Assembly (NCBI GenBank): GCA_949317995.1
Contig: OX439046.1
Span: 41,082,002-41,146,001, forward strand
Direction of reading: 5' to 3'
From: Acholoe squamosa
Lineage: Eukaryota > Annelida > Polychaeta > Phyllodocida > Polynoidae
DNA: 64,000 nucleotides
The notes under the pieces: model-generated
Told to the model about the DNA's origin: nothing
Databases searched by the model: none
Seen by the model: only the letters and a program-made list of their open reading frames with translations
Shown here: positions 1 through 11,024 of the stretch, piece after piece
How the letters are laid out: each line of letters opens with the position of its first letter
Numbering within the stretch: position 1 is the first letter of the stretch
Made by a program: the position numbers and the translations under genes

Positions 1-1
1 A

Positions 2-160
2 CAAAGAAGAGCAACTAAGCAGTTGCCAGGTCTAAAAGAGAAGACATACCAGCAATGCCTGCGCGAGCTAGATCTGCCTACATTAGCCTTCCGCCGCCTT
101 AGGGGGGACATGATTGAGGTCTATAAATTATTCAACAAATATAACTGCTATAGAGTTTTT
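2..160 (+). pseudogene. LINE reverse-transcriptase C-terminal fragment
   Basis: The first ~53 codons, open from base 2, read as the conserved tail of a non-LTR retrotransposon reverse transcriptase: QRRATK, PGLKEKTY, LDLPTLAFRRLRGDMIEVYK. In intact elements this block sits just before the C-terminal end of ORF2. Upstream RT sequence lies off the left edge. After the YKLFNKYN segment the similarity stops and the frame runs into unrelated sequence. The remaining tail of a similar protein appears at about 6.1-6.25 kb. This is a dead fragment; the clade (CR1, Jockey or other) cannot be fixed from so little sequence. Confidence 0.75.
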
Positions 161-249
161 TCATGTGACGTCAATTTGCAGTGCATGATGGTGTTGGAGA
201 TCTGTGACTGGCCACCCTACTCCCGCTGCCATAGAGAATGCACTGTGGC

Positions 250-540
250 GATCTACTACCCTTTACAAAATCTTAATTTTCTCATAATTCTGTAGCATGA
301 TCAAAATTTCCTGTTCACCAGTAATAGTAGAGATGTAGGGGAACATGCAAAACTAAGATTTGTGAATGTCCAATTTATATAAATGTAAAAAATCTTAGGT
401 AGAAGTGGAAAAATATGTTGTGCAGGATCAGCATGGGTAGAGCTGTAAGTGTGTGGCCAGTTAATGTAGTGATCTATTACTCTGAATAAAATCCAAATTT
501 TCTCCCAATTCATTACCCTGGCCAAGAAGGCCTTCTCTAT
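250..540 (+). repeat. Degenerate repeat related to 5870-6130
   Basis: The stretch with GTAGAGATGTAGGGGAACAT and the following AATGTCCAATTTATATAAATG resembles 5900-5960, and the same GAGATGTAGGGG motif recurs at about 6107. These look like diverged copies of one sequence next to LINE tail remnants. No gene is seen between here and the array at 1180. Confidence 0.45.
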
Positions 541-694
541 GAATGGGTCGCTGAGGGAATGTTTATGTCGCTGAAGACTACATTTACTGTGTGATTCTAA
601 GAGGTGAAAGTAAAAAGTGGATTCCTATATAAAGTAAATGGAAAATACAACTTTTTCTATAATAGACACCCCTCCACATATCAATAATGGGGGG

Positions 695-751
695 TCTGTT
701 ATGGAACAAGGCACAATTTTAGACACAAAAAACGCCTTGTTCCATAACAGA
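695..751. repeat. Hairpin repeat, copy 1
   Basis: TCTGTTATGGAACAAGGC (695-712) is followed after about 21 bases by its exact reverse complement (734-751). The surrounding ACACCCCTCCACA motif is also repeated. A second copy is at 1011-1064. It is probably a small inverted-repeat element. Confidence 0.6.
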
Positions 752-817
752 CACCCCTCCACATTTTAATGAAGGGGTAGATAAGCCCAACTACCAGTAA
801 CCACCTACACATAGAGC

Positions 818-975
818 AGCGACTTATATTAGCGACCTAAAGCAGGAGTATATATAAGGGAAAGATAACAAACTTAAATCATCCAAGGGGGAGGGATTCC
901 CCCAAAAGAGGGCCTTTTGAAGGGGCATAAATAGGAAAAACTGGGGCTTGGCTTTTTTTTTTTTGGGGGGGGGGG
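818..975 (+). repeat. Repeat block beginning AGCGACTTATATTAGCGACC
   Basis: This is a near copy of 5208-5367 and of the reverse complement of 5528-5683. It ends in a T-run followed by a G-run. Here it stands alone, between two copies of a hairpin repeat, so it is a single arm of the foldback element seen complete at 5.2-5.7 kb. Confidence 0.65.
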
Positions 976-1010
976 AAAATGAAACAGGGGTAGATAACAG
1001 AGAAGGGGGC

Positions 1011-1064
1011 CTGTTATGGAACAAGGCACAGTTTTAGACACAAAATATGCCTTGTTCCATAACA
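1011..1064. repeat. Hairpin repeat, copy 2
   Basis: CTGTTATGGAACAAGGC is followed by GCCTTGTTCCATAACA in inverted orientation. It matches the hairpin at 695-751 with a few substitutions in the loop and at the ends. Confidence 0.6.
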
Positions 1065-1375
1065 AATACCGCTCCACATTTTAACGAGGATTCCCATGAC
1101 TCTAGGATCATTTTAAGGATTTTGTATGATTAGTTGAGATCTAATTGTTGAGAACATTTCAGATAGGTACAGCAGTGCTGTAGTGAATTCTTTATTAGTA
1201 TCTTAAGACTAAATTCTAACAAATTGTGAGTATATACTGACATATATTGACTAATTGCTTACAAATAGTGAGTAATAACTAACATATATTGATTAACCGC
1301 TGACAAATAGTGAGTAATTACTAATATATATTGAATAATTGCTGACAAATAGTGAGCAATTACTAACATATAGAC

Positions 1376-1612
1376 TACCATACTCTCCCGCGTAGAAGAC
1401 GCGCTGCGTGTATAAGACGCACCCCAAACTCAGCACATGCATTTTCGCGTATAAGACGCACCGCTTAGGTACCAATTTTGTAAATTCAGTACATTTCTAT
1501 AGTAAAATTACCCCTCGAATAAGACGCACCCCCAATTTCAGTACATCCTATAAGACCCCCCAGCATTTTGTTTGGCGTAGAGGACGCGTCTTATACGCGG
1601 GAGATTACGGTA
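1376..1612. mobile_element. pogo-like MITE, copy 1
   Basis: Non-coding element of about 237 bp with imperfect terminal inverted repeats of the TACCGTA-A-CTCCCGC...GCGGGAG-TTACGGTA type, rich in TATAAGACGC motifs and bounded by TA. The flanks rejoin as the array unit GAC-TA-ATTGCTGAC, so the TA is the duplicated target. TA target and TIR type fit the Tc1/mariner-pogo group. The left terminus is mutated (CCATACTC). Confidence 0.75.
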
Positions 1613-1735
1613 ATTGCTGACAAATAGTGAGCAATTACTAACATATATTGACTAAATACTGATAAAATGTAAGTAACTACTACCATGTATGACTAATTGC
1701 TGACAAATAGTGAATAACTACTAACATATATTAAC

Positions 1736-1972
1736 TACCGTAAACTCCCGCATATAAGATGCGTCCTCTACACCAAACAAATGCCTGGTGCGTCTTATAG
1801 GATTTTTTCAAGTTGGGGGTGCGACTTATACGAGGGGTAATTTTACTATAGAATAATACTAAATTTACCAAATTGAACCCTAAGAGTTGCGTCTTATACG
1901 CGAAAATGCTTCTGCTGATTTTGGGGTGCGTCCTATACGTGCACCGCGTCTTCTACGCGGGAGATTACGGTA
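1736..1972. mobile_element. pogo-like MITE, copy 2
   Basis: Same family as 1376-1612, in opposite orientation, bounded by TACCGTAAACTCCCGC and GCGGGAGATTACGGTA. Its flanks join as TTAAC-TA-ATTGCTAA. The inverted counterpart at 28470-28482 reads AGCAATTAGTTAATAT without an insertion, an empty site. Confidence 0.8.
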
Positions 1973-2354
1973 ATTGCTAATAAATAGTCAATAGATACTG
2001 GCATATTTTGACAAATACAGGTCAAGACAGGATTCACAATTAAATCAATGGCTATTTCTCTGTTATATACTAACTAATTACTAACAGATTGTGAGTAAAT
2101 ACTGACATGTATTGATAATTGCTATCATATAGCGACTAAGTACTGACATATATTGACTAATTGCTGATAAATTGTGAGTAAATACTGATATATATATATT
2201 GACTATTTGCTGACAAATTGTGAGTAATTACCTATATATATTGACTAACTGCTGACAAATAGTGAGTATTTGCTAATATATATTGAATAATTGCTGACAA
2301 ATAGTGAGCAATTACTAACATATATTGACTGAATGCTGATAGAATGTAAGTAAC

Positions 2355-2587
2355 TACCGTAAATCCCGCGTAGACGCGCTGCGCGTATAAGACGCACCCC
2401 AAACTCAGCACATGCATTTTCGCGTATAAGACGCACATTTTAAGACTGAAATTTGTAAGATTAGTACATTTCTATAGTAAAATTACCCCTCGTATAAGAC
2501 GCACCCCAAACTTAAAAAAATCCTATAAGACCCCCCAGGCATTTGTTTGGCGTAGAGGACGCGTCTTATACACGGGAGTTTACGGTA
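2355..2587. mobile_element. pogo-like MITE, copy 3
   Basis: Same family, bounded by TACCGTAAATCCCGCG and GGGAGTTTACGGTA. The flanks rejoin as GTAAC-TA-CTACCATG, which is the uninterrupted array unit seen near 1672 and 2829. Confidence 0.8.
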
Positions 2588-3047
2588 CTACCATGTATTG
2601 ATAATTGCTATCATAGAGTGACTAAGTACTGACATATATTGACTAATAGGTGCTAAATTGTGAGTAAATACTGATATATATTGACTATTTGCTGACAAAT
2701 AGTGAGTAATTACTAATATATATTGAATAATTGCTGACAAATAGTGAGCAATTACTAACATATAGACTGATTGCTGACAAATAGTGAGCAATTACTAACA
2801 TATATTGACTAGATACTGATAAAATGTAAGTAACTACTACCATGTATTGACTAATTGCTGACAAATAGTGAATAATTACTAACATATATTAACTAATTGC
2901 TGACAAATAGTCCATAGATACTGACATATTTTGACAAACACCAGTCAAGACAGGATGCATAATTGAATCAATGGCTATTTCTCTGTTATATATTGACTAA
3001 TTGCTGACAGATTATGAGTAAATAGTGACATGTATTGATAATTGCTG

Positions 3048-3048
<1 letters not shown>

Positions 3049-3109
<61 letters not shown>
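3049..3109. repeat. (TA)n microsatellite
   Basis: About 60 bp of almost pure TA dinucleotide inside the tandem array. Confidence 0.95.
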
Positions 3110-3113
<4 letters not shown>

Positions 3114-4411
3114 CTAAGTACTGACATATATTGATTAATTACTGACAAATAGTGAGTAATTACTGACATATATTCACTAATTGCTGACAAATTGTGAGTA
3201 AATACTGACATATTTCGACTAATTGCTAACAAATAGTGAGTAATTACTATTATACCATAGCACTAACACTAACCTGTTATAGCGCTAAACTCAATACATG
3301 TACCATAAAAACACAGATTAAAACACAGTTTAAAACACAGAATAACGTCAACATTTTCAATCAAACACCAGAGAATGGAGAAATGGAAAGATATCCATTC
3401 AGTGCAAACAGGGCTTGCGCAGGTATTGATGTGTAAAGCTTATCAACAGTGATAATGCACTGGTAACTAGCATTTGGATCTAAAAGGTTTAAGTATGTGA
3501 TCAAGCAATGGCTGCCTCCATTGAACAACTTGTTTGATGCTATTGGCCACTAGCTGGTCTGTAGCTGGTTTCGGCAACACACACTGATAAGAACTGATAA
3601 GATGGGACCAGCATGTCCCTGGAAGTAGCTGTTAACCAGGGACAAGGTACCCATCCTGGTATGTCTCTATCAGTTGGTTTTACCTCAACCAGCAAAATTC
3701 AAGATGGAGGCTCCACTAGGCCTCCATACTGAGTCCTATACAAAGGTACAGGAGGGGTCTTACTTTTCTACTGTTCAGATTCCACTAGTCAATAGGTGCA
3801 GTCAGTAGTTTATACTTGCAAGTATATGAATTCTATAAGGGACCAATGGAACATATCTATATTATATTGAACAGTACCAAGATACTGCATAATTATGCTA
3901 ATTATGCAAATAATATGCGCGGATATGGAATGTTTGGTATCAATCTGGGGTGTTTCGTCCCCCTAAAGAACATGCCCCCCTAAAAAATTTGTTTTTAAAA
4001 ATGAATAAGCAAAATAATTTTTTTGACTAGGTGCCTTTTCGGCCCAGCCAGTCCACCTGTGCCCTTACCATGGTGTGGACGTGCACTACCTTCTGCCAAA
4101 AGATACCTGTTTTGCGCTCAACTGGCGAAAAAAAGGCTATGTTTAAGGCAGGAAGAAGTCGAAAAAAGGGTTTTTTGAGGGGGGGTTACATGCCAGTGCA
4201 GGACTGGCAAAAGGGGGTGCAGGGGGTAGTCAAAAACCTCATATAGGAGTTTTCCCATAGTGTGACCTATGATTTAAGGGTATTTCGAGCTGGCGATCAT
4301 CATGGGGATATTTATTTTCAAATCTGCACAATGGGAACAAAGCTATCGATATTTTTAGCAATTTTAGCGATGTTTTGAGGGTATTAATGATACCATAGGC
4401 TTAGATATTGA

Positions 4412-4870
4412 TGTAAGGGCCGCGTTTTGGCGGCTTGGACGCCTCTACAGGTAATGTGAGCTCTGGGAGTAATATAATAGCAATGGGACGTGTAAGGGCC
4501 GCGTTTTGGCGGCTTTGGACGCCTCTACAGGTAATGTGAGCTCTGGGAGTAATATAATAGCAATGGGACGTGTAAGGGCCGCGTTTTGGCGGCTTTGGAC
4601 GCCTCTACAGGTAATGTGAGCTCTGGGAGTAATATAATAGCAATGGGACGTGTAAGGGCCGCGTTTTGGCGGCTTTGGACGCCTCTACAGGTAATGTGAG
4701 CTCTGGGAGTAATATAATAGCAATGGGACATGTAAGGGCCGCGTTTTCAAGGCTTTGGACGGCTCTACAGGTAATGTGAGCTCTGGGAGTAATATAATAG
4801 CAATGGGATGTGTAAGGGCCGCGTTTTCAAGGCTTTGGACGCCTCTACAGGTAATGTGGGCTCTGGGAGG
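4412..4870 (+). repeat. 80-bp satellite, six copies
   Basis: Units begin with TGTAAGGGCCGCGTTTTGGC at 4412, 4491, 4571, 4651, 4731 and 4811, so the period is 79-80 bp. The first four are nearly identical; the last two carry GTTTTCAAGG in place of GTTTTGGCGG. Reading frames through it are artefacts. Downstream (4885-5045) are two G-run blocks sharing CACGCCCTAGAGGGGGGGG. Confidence 0.92.
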
Positions 4871-5207
4871 TGTGAAAAACACAATTAAAACACGCCCTAG
4901 AGGGGGGGGGTATTGGTTGTCTCTATTGGTGCTGAATGGGCTAGTGGAGACAGATGGGAACTGTAGGCGAGGAGGTGGGGGGGGGGCTTGCATACAGATG
5001 GATGGACACGCCCTAGAGGGGGGGGGGGAATTGGGTGTCTATTATGGGGGCTATATGCGAGATATAAGTGGGTAGGGCGGGCCATAGCCGTGTATAGCGG
5101 CCCCAGACAGCCTCCCAATTAAGCATGGCGCCACCCACTTAAGCATATTGATTACCCATTTATAGCTAAACTCTGTAGGCACCTGTGACAGTCAAACCAA
5201 AACAAAC

Positions 5208-5683
5208 AGCGACTTATATTAGCGACCTAAAGCAGGAGTATATATAAGGGAAAGATAACAAACTTAAATCATCCAAGGGGGAGGGATCCCCCCAAAAGAG
5301 GGTCTTTTGAAGGGGCCTATATAGGAAAAACTGGGGCTTGGCTTTTTTTTTTTTTTGGGGGGGGGAAAGAAGGTTGCATAGTTCATATTACACACAAATG
5401 GATCAGCGACTTATATTAGCGACCTAAAGCAGGAGTATATATGGGAAGATAAGAAACAAAAATACTTCAATTGAATAAGGCTTTGCCTTTAAGCGACTTA
5501 TTAAAACAAAATTATATGAACCATTTAACCTTCTTTTCCCCCCAAAAAAGCCAAGCCCCAGTTTTTCCTATATAGGCCCCTTCAAAAGACCCTCTTTTGG
5601 GGGATCCCTCTCCCTTGGATGATTTAAGTTTGTTATCTTTCCCTTATATATACTCCTGCTTTAGGTCGCTAATATAAGTCGCT
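5208..5683. mobile_element. Foldback (long-TIR) element
   Basis: The 5208-5373 arm, starting AGCGACTTATATTAGCGACC, is repeated as its reverse complement at 5528-5683, ending GGTCGCTAATATAAGTCGCT. The arms are ~160 bp and highly similar. The centre (5374-5527) contains a second, shorter copy of the terminal motif at 5404-5455. A further partial inverted end is at 5745-5779. No coding capacity; probably a MITE-like foldback element. No target duplication was found. Confidence 0.75.
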
Positions 5684-5869
5684 CTGGAACTCCATGAAAA
5701 CCATCTATTTCTGGCATGCTACTTTGTGTACTTATTGTGGCATATATACTCCCGTTTTAGGTCGCTAATATAAGTCGCTGTATACATGTATACATATTTG
5801 TAATGCCATTTGCTACATATACATTCCTTATTTTACATAGCGACCTAATCCAGGATTAGGCCATCAAGA

Positions 5870-6097
5870 ATTCCTTTTCACTACAAATACTACAGATATA
5901 GTGGAGTATTTAAAACTAAAAGTTATGAATGTCCTATTTATATAAGTGTTAAAAATCTTATGTGGAAGTGAAAGGATGAACTGCATGAGTTGTGACAGTG
6001 ACTGGCTTGCTTTATTGTGGCGACCTACTAGACTTTAAAAATCCTGATTTTCTCCCAATCTTTTTGCTTCATTAAAAACATCCTTTTCACCAGCAAC
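5870..6097 (+). repeat. Degenerate repeat related to 250-540
   Basis: It shares the block TATGAATGTCCTATTTATAT with 350-380 and a TTTTCTCCCAAT motif with about 500. It leads directly into the LINE tail remnant at 6.1 kb. Confidence 0.45.
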
Positions 6098-6249
6098 AGA
6101 AGAGATGTAGGGGGGTATGTGAAACTAAGAATTATCAAGAAGTGAAAAATAGCTTCTCCCGGCGTGTGGTTCAAGCATGGAATAGCTTACCCAACACCAT
6201 AGTACTGTCAGATAATATGAACACATTCAAAAACAAACATTTTAACTAG
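6098..6249 (+). pseudogene. LINE ORF2 C-terminal tail remnant
   Basis: Translation gives GYVKLRI and then, after a frame disturbance, SFSRRVVQAWNSLPNTIV...NTFKNKHFN followed by a stop. The motif [F/S]S.RVV..WNSLP near the very end is the usual terminus of non-LTR retrotransposon ORF2 proteins. It complements the RT fragment at the left edge, about 6 kb away. Confidence 0.7.
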
Positions 6250-6413
6250 ACACTGACAGACTTTGGGTAGATCACCCTTTAAAATATAACTGGGAGTGGG
6301 AACCACTTCCAGGTCAAGCTACATAAACTTTGATTCATGAGCTGGAAAAAGTGGCTTTCTAAGCCAGCTTCCAGAAAGACCTATAAGTACCTATAAGTAG
6401 ACTAGTCTAGCCT

Positions 6414-6500
6414 AGACCTGCCAACCGGTCCCTAGCCTAGGCATATGATGTTACAGAGCTTCCTGAGCGGCAGACGGTGTGGAAACCCCCACACTAGTCT
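6414..6500 (-). repeat. ~85-bp dispersed repeat, copy 1
   Basis: The block from AGACCTGCCAACCGGTCCCT to GGAAACCCCCACACTAGTCT is the reverse complement of 14931-15009 and 15058-15139. All copies contain CCGTCTGCCGCTCAGG in one orientation. Function unknown. Confidence 0.8.
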
Positions 6501-6871
6501 AGCCTAGCCTAGGGCCTATATATAGGGACCAACATATATTGGAAGAATGCACTGCAATACACGAATTCGTCCGGACGGTAACCACGTATCGTAGTGAGTC
6601 GCCAAGGTAACATGTCACGTGCACACAGACTGTGCCATATTGTGTGGGGGACAGATTTGTATGCTTTAGTCCTACGTATGCTATACATCTGCAAAATTCT
6701 CCCAAATGATGGGACTATTGGCATTTTCATCCACACACTAAATAGTAAATGACAGAGAAGATGATGTCATGTGTATAAGTAAGAGATGGGGGCACTATGA
6801 TGGCAGTATAATGGATTTCAAATATGAGCAGGGCCCCAGTGTAGCATTTTTTATGTGATGGGTGTGGACCA

Positions 6872-7095
6872 CTAAATTTGACATGGTGACATGGCAATTT
6901 CTTAAAATCGACATGTGACATGAGAGGTTCTTAGAGGTGACATGGGACATGGGGATTTAAGTGACATGTGACATAACCATTTCTTAAAATCGACATGTGA
7001 CATGAGGGGTTCTTAGAGGTGACATGGGACATGGGGATTTAAGTGACATGTGACATAACCATTTCTTAAAATTGACATGTGACATGGGGGACCCC
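6872..7095. repeat. GACATG-rich minisatellite
   Basis: Two near-identical ~80-bp units built from TTCTTAAAATCGACATGTGA, GACATGGGACATGGGG and TTTAAGTGACATGTGACATA. Related shorter units recur at 13715-13885. Confidence 0.8.
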
Positions 7096-7110
7096 CCATC
7101 CAGACCCCCT

Positions 7111-10100
7111 ATGTGATGTGAGGGAGAACACCAAGCGCAGAGCACCACTTTGTCCCCAGCATCCGGTGTGCGGACGTTGGACCGTTGCCGTAGTTACGGG
7201 ACTTTTCGTCTCAATGACAATGAATCAGATGAAACCAAGGTAATTAAGGTACAGAGAAATCTTCACAGAAAGCAAGAAAACCCTACTAACAACAGCACGA
7301 AAACTATGCGACATCGAGAACAAACTCACAAGTTGGGAACGTGCATAGCCAGGCCAACTCGGTCAGGCAGCCTGGTGACCCAGGAAAAATGCACAAAGTA
7401 AAGTAAAGTAAAGGTTGGCAGGTCTAGTAACTTATTAAGTTACTTAAGCCAAGGGCAGTGACTGAGTGAGTAAGGCTAGGCAGGGCTCGGTGTTATTTTT
7501 GCCATTTTGGGGTTTCAAAATTAGGGTATACTCAACAGAGTGCGGGACATTTTGCTCATAGCGAAAGCATAGGGATTCTTCTAAATGCCTATGGTGTTTC
7601 TAAAGCTAAATCATCAACATAATAGGCCATTTACCTTTTTTCAATCAAGACAGCCGTGGGTTGTCCGCCATGATGTAAACAAAGTCGTTGGCAACCAGAC
7701 CAACAGCTGAAACCACGCTGCTCTTTGTTTTTCTTTTTGGATAAAATCATTTATCAATTACGTGCAGTGTACCAATGACCAAAATTATATATAAAGTAAA
7801 GTCGTTTTGAAATATCCTACATAAGCGTAGATAACTGTTCCATCAAGCGTATTTCACTCCCTTCTCAACGAAGCAGTTTGTTAACAGCTAGTGGCACCAA
7901 AGCGACTTCCGGTGCGCCAGGCACATGTTCACATGTTTATATTGACATTTGATGTGTAACAAAACGTCAGCAAGGGAAGTTTACTTTCTGAGTATTTCCC
8001 GGCCGAAAAAACGGAAGAATTTTAATTCATCAATTAGAAAAATACCTCATGGCAACTTATCCAGGGGTATGGAGAACTTTGGCGTGCAGCATTAAGGAAT
8101 TACGACTTGATATAACGCTTGTTTGCGGTCAATCGTTCAGGTAGGTCAGTACTCCGTAGTCTGGCGTAGACGCTCTGAGGGAACCTCAGACTCAGAGACC
8201 AAGTGTGTCTGTTGTAGTCTGTTTGGTCAGCCAGATTGGCTGAGTGCCCAGTTCTAACAGAAGTACTTACTGTCAGGTCCAATGCTTCCACCAACACTTC
8301 CCTCAATGTATATCCAAAGATTCACAATACACAAAGCACTTGAAATACTTGTAATAATTAATAATCCAGGTGATTTTCAAATCTCCCTCCCTGGAGTTAA
8401 CTCCAAATCATTGTCGGCCATCTTGAAGCCAGGTGTAGCCACCTAGTGCCAAAAAGACTACACTATTCTTGGTTGGTTAGCCCTATCTTTCAAAAGGAGG
8501 CTAACACCAGGTGGCATCCCCAGCATGTTGACAATGTAGGCCATTGAGGTAGTGATATCTAAGCTAGGCACTTTAACAAAAAAATAAAACTGAATACTGA
8601 AAGATCTCTGTGATCACATTCGCTAGAGCTCATTGAGAAATTTCAAATTCTTTTTGAATTAGGCACTTATCTAGTCTAGAACCAAAGATATAGGGCAAAT
8701 GGTGTCCAAAATATTAAGGCAAGTAGCAATATAGAAATGGTAGAAACAGGTGTTAGTTTTTGTGATGTGAGTGCAGCCTTGCAGTGACTACTGCCAGTGG
8801 CCACCTGTGCAGGTGTCACTGTTGTGTGTTTTTTACAAATTGTAAGTGACTGTAATTAAACATTCTCAAAATGCCATTTCTACAAAATTTGGATTTCCTA
8901 CATATTTGAAATCTTGGCTTTTCATTGGTATTCTTAAATATGTTCTAAGTATATTCTAAATAGGTTTGAAATGCTCATAAAAAATTGTAACATGACGGAA
9001 ATATGCACGGCCATTTCTTCTCTAATGTTTCATATTTTGGTCCTCTCAAAAGTACCATTGGGCAAAGTCCTAATAACATGAAACTTCATATGTTGGTAGA
9101 TTTTTATGTACTAAACCTGTGTCTGGTGTTAGTTTTTTGGTGTCTCTAGAGGTTAATGTGTTTTTCAAGGCTTCAATATTACCTTCACCTTCAATTTCGT
9201 GTAAAATGGTTAATAATTGTTATTTTTCTCCCCAAATTTGTCTGGTGGGTAGTTTTATATCTACACTTTCAGAATAACTATCTAAACCCAATGAAAAGAA
9301 ACTAATAATGCCCTATATCAATGAAATTGGCAAGGCCACAAACACTGGCTGCACTCACACCTGACAAAAAGTGTCAAACCAGCCTGCCAGCTTTTCTCAC
9401 CCTCCACTCTGCCGATGTCAAAGTGCCTATCTAAGCTCAAGATAAACATGTCAGATTTATTGGATATATCTCATGTTTTAGTCGATATAAGCTGATGTAC
9501 ATGGAAACTACATGTTTGTGAATAGGAGGGACAATTTCCAGGAACTGACAGTGAGTACTTAGTTCAGACTAGCCATGAGTTCAGACTAGCCATGTGTTTG
9601 TGCCACTATAGGCTTGTATACATCTTGGATCCTGCCTGTGAGCAGGCAGGTATTTCGGCCTAGTAGGTCCGTAGGCGATACCCAGCTAACTGGGCCCTAG
9701 TCTAGGGCCCAGTTAGCTAGATATGTTCATTCAGAGGCCCAGCAATTGATGTCCACTGAAACCAAGTCCCATGGGTTTGAGGGCAGTTTGTGGCCAAATG
9801 ATGCCTGTGTGCATTAAGTAAAGTAGTCCCCTGTCTTGTTTTGACCTCTATGAAGCTGTTCTTAGGGATGGACGCCAGCAGCTACTGCTGAAGAAAAACA
9901 GAAATTGACAAAATCTAAAATTGAATGAAAATATTTAGAATTTTTAACCATTTTTTTGAAATTACAAAGTTTTAGGATACCTTTGAGAACCACCACCAAA
10001 ATGTGTGTAATTTTGTTTCCTACAAGAATCTAAAACTGGTTCCTAAATATATGTGTGCTCAAAAGTGCTTGAAGAAAAAGAGTAACAGCATATTTTGCTC

Positions 10101-11020
10101 AAAATTGCACAAATCTGACCTGAGTGAATTTACTCCACCACACAGAATTTTGAGTTTCCATCAAAATATGATACATTTTTCTATGTCAAATCACAAAATA
10201 ATTTATACCCCTAGAACCACCAAACTGTTTTCTGTCTTCTGGTGTGACTGGTTTCTCTGTAACCTTGACTGTTAGAAAGTTATAAGCATTTATATGGGAT
10301 AATGTCAAAAATGGACCACTCAGTGAGTGTGGTCAGTGAGGCATGACTTGACATAATTTTCCCTCACAGAGCTGATAATGACCAGAAAAAGGTGACAGGA
10401 AATAATCCTAACTTTCTTATATTAAAAAATCCACTCCTTCTCTTCTAATCAGTCTATTTCATTCATTCAAGAAGCATTATGTTGGCAAAGATTTCTTCTT
10501 TCTAGGGTGTAATTTTCAATTGGATTATACTAAATCTAATTTTTGGGTGCCCATCGCTACTGTTCTACTTACTGTGATAATTTATGATTGTCAATATATC
10601 CTCCCTGTGTGTTGGAATTGATCACACATGTCTCAAATGTCAACAAAACATCTCATCCAACAATTTGGGCTTGAACTTCCTGTCTCTAGGCAGTCACTAG
10701 GTGGCAGGCCTTTACAGTTCATATTTTACTCACCAGAGGGACCTTGTGTCCCTCCCACCTGTACCACCACAAAGACAACAGTCAGACTGACCAGGAACCA
10801 GCACTTGCCACCTTGCCCAACATGTCTGACTGAGTTCTAGATATCAGGTTACAAAAAAACAAAGGCATGGATATGATTTCACATTTCAAAACAATACACA
10901 ACAAGTAGGTAGGTCCTAGAGTTAAGATATCAAAGACCAACCCCAGTTAAGACTAGGGACCCAGTTTTCATTGGGGGCTTGGGAAAGTACTCTGAAAGTT
11001 CCACCACCACAACACCAGTG
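7111..11020. other. No gene recognised
   Basis: About 3.9 kb of AT-rich sequence with only short, unconvincing open frames. It contains a small AAAGTAAAGTAAAG run at 7397-7411 that may be a short-element tail. A possible ~880-bp element has related ends: TCTAAGCTAGGCACTTTAAC near 8560 and the inverse of CAAAGTGCCTATCTAAGCTC near 9420. One strong hairpin is listed separately. Confidence 0.5.
9684..9718. repeat. Perfect 16-bp-stem hairpin
   Basis: AGCTAACTGGGCCCTA, a 3-base loop (GTC), and the exact complement TAGGGCCCAGTTAGCT. Confidence 0.85.
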
Positions 11021-11024
11021 TTAC

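Larger units (their letters stand above)
1180..3240. repeat. Tandem array of a ~40-bp AT-rich unit
   Basis: The array is built on a unit like TTGACTAATTGCTGACAAAT followed by AGTGAGTAATTACTAACATA. Units are diverged, some truncated, and a larger pattern is visible: the segment TCAATGGCTATTTCTCTGTT occurs near 2045 and again near 2968. Three pogo-like MITEs and a TA microsatellite interrupt it. The same units occur inverted at 22955-23582 and 28262-28482. Open frames across the array are by-products of the repeat, not genes. Confidence 0.85.
1722..4400 (+). repeat. Left arm of a large inverted duplication
   Basis: Three blocks occur here in order and again, reverse-complemented and in mirrored order, on the right: the 40-bp array (to 3240 versus 22955-23582 plus 28262-28482), a unique block (3233-3527 versus 22427-22722), and a block containing TGCATAATTATGCTAATTATGC and a G-rich stretch (3790-4350 versus 19300-19900). 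The 3528-3790 stretch has no counterpart. No gene is recognised in this arm. Confidence 0.75.

Noticed and set aside
1293..2885. Small frames such as YAKMHVLSLGCVLY and VIAHYLSAI repeats
   Set aside because: They arise from pogo-like MITEs and the tandem array and recur wherever those repeats occur.
1180..3240. Regularly repeated units suggesting a CRISPR array
   Set aside because: Units are contiguous and diverged with no constant-length spacers, no cas genes, and the DNA is eukaryotic.
4525..5118. Overlapping frames of 68-106 codons
   Set aside because: Products of the 80-bp satellite and G-runs.
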